From Bradyrhizobium sp. NFR13 (GTDB lineage Bacteria; Pseudomonadota; Alphaproteobacteria; Rhizobiales; Xanthobacteraceae), in assembly GCF_900114605.1 (NCBI RefSeq), contig NZ_FOTP01000002.1, positions 868,001 to 932,000 on the forward strand: DNA of 64,000 nucleotides, in the 5' to 3' direction. Positions 57,941 to 64,000 of this stretch are shown here, piece after piece. Numbering within the stretch: the first letter of the stretch is position 1; every line of letters begins with the position of its first letter. The translations under genes and the position numbers were made by a program. The notes beneath the pieces were generated by a model. It worked only from the letters and a program-made list of their open reading frames with translations, made no database searches and had not been told where the DNA came from.

Positions 57941-59799
57941 GCGATCCTGCACTCGGCCTCCTGATGCTCGTCCTCATCGTTGTCGTGATCATGCTGGGCT
58001 TCCCCACGGCTTTCACGCTGATGGGTCTCGGCATGTTCTTCGGCTTCTTCGCCTATTACCGCGCAGGCGAATCCTGGGCCGATAACCACATCTTCGATCT
58101 GATGGTCCAGCGCACCTATGGCGCCATGACCAATGACGTCCTGATCTCCATCCCGCTCTTCGTGCTGATGGGCTATGTGATGGAACGCGGCGCGCTGGTC
58201 GACAAGATGTTCTATTCGATCCAGCTCGCCTTCCGCCGCGTCCCAGCCTCGCTGGCGGTGGCGACGCTGATCGTCTGCACATTCTGGGGCATTGCCTCGG
58301 GCCTCGTCGGCGCCGTCGTCGTGCTAATGGGCGTGATCGCCTTCAATCCGATGCTGAAGGCCGGCTACGACGTCAAGCTGGCGTCCGGCGTTATCACGGC
58401 CGGCGGCACGCTGGGCATCCTGATCCCGCCCTCAGTGATGATCATCGTCTATGCCGCTGTCGCCGGACAGTCTGTCGTGAAGCTCTATGCCGCGGCGATG
58501 TTTCCGGGCTTCTTCCTGGCCTTCCTCTATCTCGTCTACATCATCGGCTGGGCGCTGCTGAACCCGAAGATCGCGCCGAAGCTACCCGAGAGCGAAACAC
58601 GCGTACCCATCCGGCCGTGGATCGCCGATCTGCAGCAAGCCTATTCGCACAAGATGCTGCCGGCCCTGCTGACGGCCGCCGTGGCACCGTCACGCGCCAT
58701 GGCGCTGACCATGGACGGCGCGCGGGTCAGCTACACGACGATTCTAAAGAATCTCGGCTTTGCTTTGGTACCACTGGTCCTGGCGCTGGCCACGCTATGG
58801 GCCGCGTGGTGGTATGTCGTCATCCATCCGCAGCCCGACGCCCCCGCGCCCGCCGCGATCACCGAGCGGGTTCAGCCCGGCGATGCCGGCACGGCCGCAC
58901 CTGAAGAAGAAAAACTGGAGGAGCTCGGCGCCGCCCAGTCAGGCTCGGCGAAACAGAGCGAACCGGAAGTGCTGCAGCAGATGGGCAATGCCGATCTGCA
59001 AAACAGTCCGACGAATGCGCCGGTCGATGCCGGACCACCGCCGGAATTCTACACCTACTTCGCCTTCACGGCGGCCATCATCGCGCTGATGCTGTTCTAT
59101 TATTACTGGACCATGGGCGCCGCGCAGTTCGAGGTGCTACGGCTCCTGACATCGTCCGTCATGCCGCTCGGCATTCTGACCGCTGTCGTATTGGCCGTGA
59201 TCCTGCTCGGCATCACCACGGCAACGGAGTCCGCCGCCGTCGGAGCTGCCGGCGCGTTCCTGCTTGCCTTCCAGGCGCGCACGTTGGACTGGAAGCGCAC
59301 CAAGGAGGCCGTGTTCCTGACCGCCAAGACTACCTCCATGGTGTGCTGGCTGTTCGTCGGCTCGGCGCTCTTTTCCGCAGTGTTCGCCATTCTCGGCGGA
59401 CAGGCGCTGCTGGAGAGCTGGGTGCTGTCGCTGAACCTGACGCCGGTCCAGTTCATGATCCTGTCGCAGGCCATCATCTTCATCCTCGGCTGGCCGCTGG
59501 AATGGACGGAGATCATCGTGATCTTCGTGCCGATTTTCCTGCCGATGCTGAAGCATTTCGGCATCGACCCGATCTTGTGGGGTGTGCTCGTTTTCGTGAA
59601 CCTGCAGGCCGCCTTCCTGTCGCCGCCGGTCGCGATGTCTGCCTTCTATCTGAAGGGCGTCGCGCCATCGCATGTGACACTGAACCAGATCTTCTCCGGC
59701 ATGATGCCCTATATGGTCATCGTCATCATCTGCATGGTGCTGATGTATATCTGGCCCGGCCTGACGCTGTGGCTGCCGAATTACCTGTACGGCAACTGA
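57937..59799 (+). CDS. TRAP transporter large permease subunit (DctM family), extended form
   Basis: A 620-residue subunit; ordinary DctM proteins have about 430. The N-terminal half (residues 1-225) has the usual helices with TFWGIASGLVGAVVVLMGVI and GGTLGILIPPSVMIIVYAAV. Residues about 240-395 are an insertion: an amphipathic stretch, a helix ALVPLVLALATLWAAWWYVV, a 70-residue acidic proline/alanine linker (297-367), and a helix FYTYFAFTAAIIALMLFYYY. The second half then resumes with LGITTATESAAVGAAGAFLL and ends at LPNYLYGN. It catalyses sodium-driven uptake with the binding protein above. The insertion is the oddity. Confidence 0.92.
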   Translation: MSDPALGLLMLVLIVVVIMLGFPTAFTLMGLGMFFGFFAYYRAGESWADNHIFDLMVQRTYGAMTNDVLISIPLFVLMGYVMERGALVDKMFYSIQLAFRRVPASLAVATLIVCTFWGIASGLVGAVVVLMGVIAFNPMLKAGYDVKLASGVITAGGTLGILIPPSVMIIVYAAVAGQSVVKLYAAAMFPGFFLAFLYLVYIIGWALLNPKIAPKLPESETRVPIRPWIADLQQAYSHKMLPALLTAAVAPSRAMALTMDGARVSYTTILKNLGFALVPLVLALATLWAAWWYVVIHPQPDAPAPAAITERVQPGDAGTAAPEEEKLEELGAAQSGSAKQSEPEVLQQMGNADLQNSPTNAPVDAGPPPEFYTYFAFTAAIIALMLFYYYWTMGAAQFEVLRLLTSSVMPLGILTAVVLAVILLGITTATESAAVGAAGAFLLAFQARTLDWKRTKEAVFLTAKTTSMVCWLFVGSALFSAVFAILGGQALLESWVLSLNLTPVQFMILSQAIIFILGWPLEWTEIIVIFVPIFLPMLKHFGIDPILWGVLVFVNLQAAFLSPPVAMSAFYLKGVAPSHVTLNQIFSGMMPYMVIVIICMVLMYIWPGLTLWLPNYLYGN

Positions 59800-59889
59800 G
59801 CCAGCCTGCAACCGGCGGGAAGAAGGCGGTCGTACGAACATCCTCCCAGAATACCGCATGACTGCCCTGCTCTTTGCAGGCCGCATTAT

Positions 59890-59903
59890 ATGATGTACAT
59901 CAT
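59890..59903. promoter_or_regulatory. Perfect 14-nt palindrome upstream of the Bcr/CflA-type gene
   Basis: The palindrome atgatgtacatcat lies 21-34 bp before the start codon, in an AT-rich promoter. It resembles GntR-type operators with an ATGTACAT core. No regulator gene lies next to it. Confidence 0.6.
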
Positions 59904-59924
59904 TTATAAAATGAGGACCATCAT

Positions 59925-61154
59925 ATGACCGACCGCACGGCAGACGCCATGGCAGACACCCCACCGCAGGAAGCAGCATCCTCCACCGCACTGCAGATCG
60001 CGGTCCTCGCGGGGCTGGCCTCGATGGGTACCCTGGCGACCAACATTCTCCTGCCATCGCTGCCACAGATGGCGGTATCGTTGCAGGTAACGACGCCCGC
60101 GGTCACGGCATCGATCACCGTGTTTTTGCTGGTCTTCGCCCTTGGGCAATTGCTGGTCGGGCCGATCTCCGACCGTTACGGGCGTCGCATGCCGGTGCTG
60201 GCCGGTTTCGCTGTCTTCATTATCGGCAGCATCTGGTGTGGCGTCTCGACTGATCTTCCTTCGCTACTGGTCGGCCGCGCGATCCAGGCCGCCGGCGCCT
60301 GTTCGACCTCGGTTCTCTCGCGCGCCATCGCCCGCGACCTGTTCAGCGGCGCAGCGCTGGCACGCGCACTCACCTTGGTGATGATCGCGCAGGCCGCAGC
60401 CCCCGGCTTCTCCCCGCTGCTCGGTGGCGGGCTCGATTATTTTTTCGGATGGCGTTCAGAATTTGTTTTCGTTGGCGCCTTCGCGTTGTTGTCGGCGCTC
60501 AGCTATGTCCTGGTGCTCGGCGAAACCCACAACACGACGCGCATCCCGCTCAATCCGCTCGCCGTCAGTACAACCTATCTCAAGCTTTCGGTGAACCGCC
60601 ACTTCCTGATCCCGGCCGCCACGGTGGGCCTGATCATGGGTGGACTGTTCTCGATCTTCTCCGCAGCACCTCGCATTCTCATTGAGGGCTACGGCTTCAC
60701 ACCGATTGCGCTCGGGCTGTTCTTTGCGGGCACCGTGCTGGTCGTGTTCGGCTCGGGCATGCTGGCCGCCCGCCTCGCCCCACGCTTCGGGCTGGATCGG
60801 GCCATTCGCTATGGATTGCTGATCGCGTTCATCGGCAGCATCGCGGTGCTCGCAACCGCCTACTTCCACGGCAACGTTGTCACCTTCATCGCCGCGACTT
60901 GCGTGTTCCTGCTGGGCATGGGCGTAGTCAATCCGCTCGGCACGGCGCAGGCGCTGTCGCCGTTCGGCACCCATGCCGGCGCCGCCTCGGCACTGCTCGG
61001 CTTCTGGCAGATGATGGGGGCCGCGATCGGCGTATCCCTGTCGGCCACGATCGTGCCGCAGGCCGCATTGGCGCTCGGCATTGTTCTCGGTGCAGCCTGC
61101 CTGATCGCCATCGTGCTCTACACGATGCGCCAGCCAGCCACTGCGGTCAGCTAA
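59925..61154 (+). CDS. MFS exporter, Bcr/CflA (DHA1) family
   Basis: A 409-residue transporter with about 12 membrane helices. A polar N-terminus of 20 residues precedes ALQIAVLAGLASMGTLATNI. The DHA1 motif A is GPISDRYGRRMPVLAGF after helix 2, and LVMIAQAAAPGFSPLLGGGL is motif C. The group exports bicyclomycin, chloramphenicol or amino acid derivatives. GAGGACC precedes the ATG. A perfect palindrome sits at the promoter and suggests tight control. Its 3' end overlaps the convergent cyclase gene by 4 bp. Confidence 0.92.
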   Translation: MTDRTADAMADTPPQEAASSTALQIAVLAGLASMGTLATNILLPSLPQMAVSLQVTTPAVTASITVFLLVFALGQLLVGPISDRYGRRMPVLAGFAVFIIGSIWCGVSTDLPSLLVGRAIQAAGACSTSVLSRAIARDLFSGAALARALTLVMIAQAAAPGFSPLLGGGLDYFFGWRSEFVFVGAFALLSALSYVLVLGETHNTTRIPLNPLAVSTTYLKLSVNRHFLIPAATVGLIMGGLFSIFSAAPRILIEGYGFTPIALGLFFAGTVLVVFGSGMLAARLAPRFGLDRAIRYGLLIAFIGSIAVLATAYFHGNVVTFIAATCVFLLGMGVVNPLGTAQALSPFGTHAGAASALLGFWQMMGAAIGVSLSATIVPQAALALGIVLGAACLIAIVLYTMRQPATAVS

Positions 61155-62434
61155 CGGGCCAGATAGCGCTCATAGCCGCCACGTACGACCTCGTCGCTGT
61201 CGATCTCGGGATCCAGCGTGTAGAGATCCTGCGCGCGGCCGATGCCGCGCAGAGCATAACGGCCGGTGGACACCAAATATTTGCGGCCGGCGCTATCCAG
61301 TCCACTCTGGAAGGCCGATGACGTCAGTAGCGGCCGATCGACCGACGAGCACATCGAAGCGATGCGGCTCACCTCGTTGACCGACGGACCGACCACGGTG
61401 AAATCCAGCCGCTCGTCGCTGCCGATATTGCCATAGAACACCTCGCCCTCGTGCAGGCCGACATAGGCCGTGGTGACCGGACGATCCGCAGCCTGACGCC
61501 TGGTATTCAGCGCGGCGATGTTCTTGCGAAACTGATGCTCGGCGCGCAGCGCGTTGCGCTTGGCCTGCCCCATGTCATCGGCTGTGAACATCGCAAGCAC
61601 GCCGTCGCCGATCAGCTTCAGCACATCGCCACCGGACTCATGGATCGCGTTGATGGACGCCTCGGCATAGTCGTTCAGGAAGGGAATGATCTCGTCAGGA
61701 CCGATCGCCTCGCCGATCCCCGTCGAATTGCGCAGATCGGAGAACCACAGAACTGCCTTGATACGTTCGGTCACGCCGCGCGTGATCCTGCCCCGGAGCA
61801 CCTGTTCGGCGGCGTCGCGGCCGAGATAGACGCGCCCGAGGGTCCGGGCAATCTCCATCTGCGCCACGGCCTTTAACGCCAGGCCGAGCAAAGGAACGAG
61901 CTCGCGCAGCGCCGCCATCTGATCCTCGTCGAAACCGGCCTCGCGGCGGGTCGTCCAATGCGAATAGACGCAGTCCATGTTTCCCATGGAGCCCTGTTCG
62001 CCAAACCTGTGCACGAAGACGGCGCCATGCCGGTGCCCGTTGTCGCGCAGGGTCTGGATCATGTTGAACCGTTCAGCGATAGCCGGGTCGAACAGATCGA
62101 GGCACATCTCGCTATGCCCCTCTTCCAGCATGTGGAAGAACACCGAGCGGCGCCAAGCTTCCGCAGCGTCGCCGGTCGCCGTCGAGCCATATTCGAACAT
62201 CTCGCTTTCATTGCTCGGCCTGTCGCTCCAGCGAAAGCCGCGCCCCTCGAACAGCGGATGCAGTGTGTCGAGAAAAACCTGCCCGCGCGACAGCTCGATC
62301 CCCATGGCAAGGCAGCGTTCACAAAAGCCGCGGATCAGTTCGCTTTCAGGCGAGCCGGTGAGGCCCTGGCCGGTGAGCCAGTTCATCAGTTCGATACGGG
62401 GGGCAGTGTCCATTCCCAAGCTTTCTTCCGTCAT
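61151..62434 (-). CDS. Class III adenylate/guanylate cyclase
   Basis: A 427-residue cyclase. The catalytic domain covers about residues 215-395. First metal aspartate in LWFSDLRNST, second in GDGVLAMF (after GGDVLKLI), substrate region ERLDFTVVGPSVNEVSRI with the transition-state N and R. Residues 1-210 form an N-terminal domain with several cysteines and histidines (FCERCLAMGIELSRGQVFLD, HMLEEGHSEMCLDLFD) that is not a recognised sensor type here. It most likely makes cAMP. It may start at ATG 62413 instead. The soluble form suggests cytoplasmic control by a ligand on the N-terminal part. Confidence 0.9.
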   Translation of the reverse strand: MTEESLGMDTAPRIELMNWLTGQGLTGSPESELIRGFCERCLAMGIELSRGQVFLDTLHPLFEGRGFRWSDRPSNESEMFEYGSTATGDAAEAWRRSVFFHMLEEGHSEMCLDLFDPAIAERFNMIQTLRDNGHRHGAVFVHRFGEQGSMGNMDCVYSHWTTRREAGFDEDQMAALRELVPLLGLALKAVAQMEIARTLGRVYLGRDAAEQVLRGRITRGVTERIKAVLWFSDLRNSTGIGEAIGPDEIIPFLNDYAEASINAIHESGGDVLKLIGDGVLAMFTADDMGQAKRNALRAEHQFRKNIAALNTRRQAADRPVTTAYVGLHEGEVFYGNIGSDERLDFTVVGPSVNEVSRIASMCSSVDRPLLTSSAFQSGLDSAGRKYLVSTGRYALRGIGRAQDLYTLDPEIDSDEVVRGGYERYLAR

Positions 62435-62466
62435 GACGGACTAATCCCGCCTGCGGTGCCGGAGCA

Positions 62467-62552
62467 ACTTCGCAGCGAAGGTCCGGCCATCCACGTCTCT
62501 CGTGCCATTGTGTCAAGGCGTGGGTACCCGACACAAGGCCGGGTATCATGGT
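62467..62552. repeat. Dispersed palindromic repeat, copy B (related to 46138-46250)
   Basis: This stretch reads ccggccatccacgtctctcg, a short spacer, caaggcgtgggtacccg and aaggccgggtatcatgg. It aligns with the reverse complement of the 46.1-kb element. It lies between the cyclase and RND genes, with the two arms of ccgg type at its ends. It makes no coding frame. Confidence 0.75.
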
Positions 62553-62563
62553 ATTATTGGCAA

Positions 62564-64000
62564 TCACGCATGCGCCCCCAGATCCTTTTGCGTGACCACC
62601 ACCGAGCCCGGGAACAGGCGCCGGATCAAGATATAGAAGATCGGCGTGAAAATCAGACCGAAGATGGTGACACCGATCATGCCGAAGAACACCGCCACAC
62701 CAACCGCCTGACGCATCTCCGAGCCCGAACCCGACGAGATCACCAGCGGCAGCACGCCGAGAATGAAGGCGAAGGACGTCATCAGGATCGGGCGGATACG
62801 AAGGCGACAAGCCTCGATCACGGCTTCGAGTTGCTCGCGGCCTTCCTGCTCGATATCCCTGGCGAATTCGACGATCAGGATCGCGTTCTTCGCAGCCAGT
62901 CCCACCAGCACGACAAAGCCGATCTGGGTGAGGATGTTGATGTCCTGCCCCATGATCCGCACGCCGATGGTTGCCGCAAACAGGCACATCGGCACGATCA
63001 GGATGACCGCAAAGGGCAGCGACCAGCTGCCATACTGCGCAGCCAGAACGAGATAGACGAACAGCACGCAGATCGGGAACACGTAGAGGCCCGCATTGCC
63101 CCCGGTCACCTGCTGATAGGACAGATCCGTCCATTCGAAGGTAAAGCCGCTCGGCAGCGTCTCGTCGGCGAGCTTCTTCATGGTATTGAGCGCCGTCGTC
63201 GAGCTGACGCCGGGCAGCGTATCACCCTGGAGTTCGGAGGCGGAATAAAGGTTATAGCGCGGCACGCGGTCGGGGCCTGCCGTGTCCCTGAAGTTCACCA
63301 CGCTACCCAGCAGCACCATGTTGCCATCGGCATTGCGGGTCTGCAGCCGCGTCAGATCAGACCGCTCCTTCCGGAATGGCAGATCGGCCTGCGCCGTGAC
63401 GTGATAGGTGCGGCCAAGAATATTGAAGTCGTTGACATAGGCCGAACCGAAATAGGTTTGAATCGCCTCATTGACGTTCTGAACGGGCACGTTGAGCATC
63501 TGTGCCTTCTGGCGATCGATCTCGACGAACACCTGGGGCGTGTTCGCACTGAAGGGCGAGAACACGGCAGTGAGGCCGGGCGCCTTGCGCGCGGCATTGA
63601 CCAGTTCTTCGGTCGCCTTCTCGAGGAGGTCAGGACCCCTGCCCTGATTGTCGAGAATGCGCATGGCGAAGCCACCACCGGTGCCAATGCCCGGCACCGC
63701 GGGCGGCGGCACCACGATCACCAGCGCGCCTTCGATAGCGGCCAATCGCTTGCGCAATTCGGCCGTGATCTTGGTCGCGGTGTTCCCATGTTTGGCGCGT
63801 TCCTCTGCATCGTCAAATACAGGGAACAACGCCGCAGCATTCGAGGCCTGCGTACGCGTCGCACCGTTGAAGCCGGCGAAGGATGGCACGCGAACGACGC
63901 CCGGAACCTCAAGCGCGATGCGCTCGATCTGTCGCACGATCTCCGTGGTGCGACTGAGGGATGCCGCGCCGGGCAATTGCACGACGACAATGACATAGCC
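62564..64000 (-). CDS. RND efflux pump inner-membrane permease (AcrB/MexB family), C-terminal part
   Basis: The last 478 residues of a hydrophobe/amphiphile exporter; the 5' part lies beyond the right edge. The visible part begins in the porter region (GYVIVVVQLPGAASLSR). It includes RILDNQGRG, NVNEAIQTYFGSAYVNDFNI and the second half of the membrane domain (YVFPICVLFVYLVLAAQYGS, GLAAKNAILIVEFARD with the conserved helix-11 region, ILGVLPLVIS). It ends at DLGAHA. Such pumps work as trimers with a membrane-fusion protein and an outer-membrane channel, whose genes are not in the window. Confidence 0.93.
   Translation of the reverse strand, partial: GYVIVVVQLPGAASLSRTTEIVRQIERIALEVPGVVRVPSFAGFNGATRTQASNAAALFPVFDDAEERAKHGNTATKITAELRKRLAAIEGALVIVVPPPAVPGIGTGGGFAMRILDNQGRGPDLLEKATEELVNAARKAPGLTAVFSPFSANTPQVFVEIDRQKAQMLNVPVQNVNEAIQTYFGSAYVNDFNILGRTYHVTAQADLPFRKERSDLTRLQTRNADGNMVLLGSVVNFRDTAGPDRVPRYNLYSASELQGDTLPGVSSTTALNTMKKLADETLPSGFTFEWTDLSYQQVTGGNAGLYVFPICVLFVYLVLAAQYGSWSLPFAVILIVPMCLFAATIGVRIMGQDINILTQIGFVVLVGLAAKNAILIVEFARDIEQEGREQLEAVIEACRLRIRPILMTSFAFILGVLPLVISSGSGSEMRQAVGVAVFFGMIGVTIFGLIFTPIFYILIRRLFPGSVVVTQKDLGAHA

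Overview
The window is a chromosomal stretch of a high-GC alphaproteobacterium of the Bradyrhizobium/Rhodopseudomonas/Tardiphaga group (Nitrobacteraceae). The evidence is the gene content and order: glyA-nrdR-ribD-ribE-ribH-nusB-thiL, ppx-rlmE, a proton-pumping pyrophosphatase of the lysine-bearing K+-independent type, an Mg-type hemB with aspartates replacing zinc cysteines, and an LdtR-type MarR regulator. Intergenic repeat families that I recognise from Bradyrhizobium genomes agree with this. The placement rests on recognition, not on a search.

Region 1-18 kb looks accessory. It holds many small regulator-plus-enzyme modules: a TetR/quinone oxidoreductase pair, a glutathione transferase, a DUF4892-OmpA lipoprotein-like protein, an isochorismatase-pirin-old yellow enzyme operon with a divergent LysR gene, an AraC regulator beside a periplasmic hydrolase/DUF302/NTF2-like run, acnB, a LysR-SDR-NAD(P) oxidoreductase cluster, and a TetR/FAD monooxygenase divergent pair. 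A 49-nt degenerate copy of the 3' part of guaA (10266-10314) lies in direct orientation to the intact guaA (18176-19783). It resembles the far end of an island inserted at guaA, a common integration site, but no integrase is present.

Region 18-44 kb is mostly housekeeping: guaA, rsmB, guaB, a DHA2 efflux pump, rlmE and ppx, a stand-alone CoxL-like molybdenum hydroxylase, hppA, and the glyA-to-thiL operon. This supplies GMP, one-carbon units, riboflavin, thiamine diphosphate, NusB and the ribonucleotide reductase repressor NrdR. A decayed IS5-family element (about 22396-23186) interrupts it.

Region 44-51 kb carries a glutathione transferase, a small NTF2-like protein, about 1 kb of stacked dispersed repeats, two small conserved-looking ORFs, ldtR, an acyl-CoA synthetase, a small membrane protein and hemB. 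Region 51-64 kb holds an RDD protein, bpt, mntH with a Mur-like palindrome, an MFS exporter, a three-gene TRAP transporter with an unusually long large permease, a Bcr/CflA-type exporter behind a perfect 14-nt palindrome, a class III nucleotide cyclase, and the 3' part of an RND efflux permease that runs off the right edge.

No tRNA, rRNA or CRISPR array was seen. The observations most worth following are the guaA-fragment direct repeat, the nested repeat block at 45.3-47.0 kb with a second related copy at 62.5 kb, and the shared 19-nt motif linking the LysR/OYE promoter to the OmpA gene.
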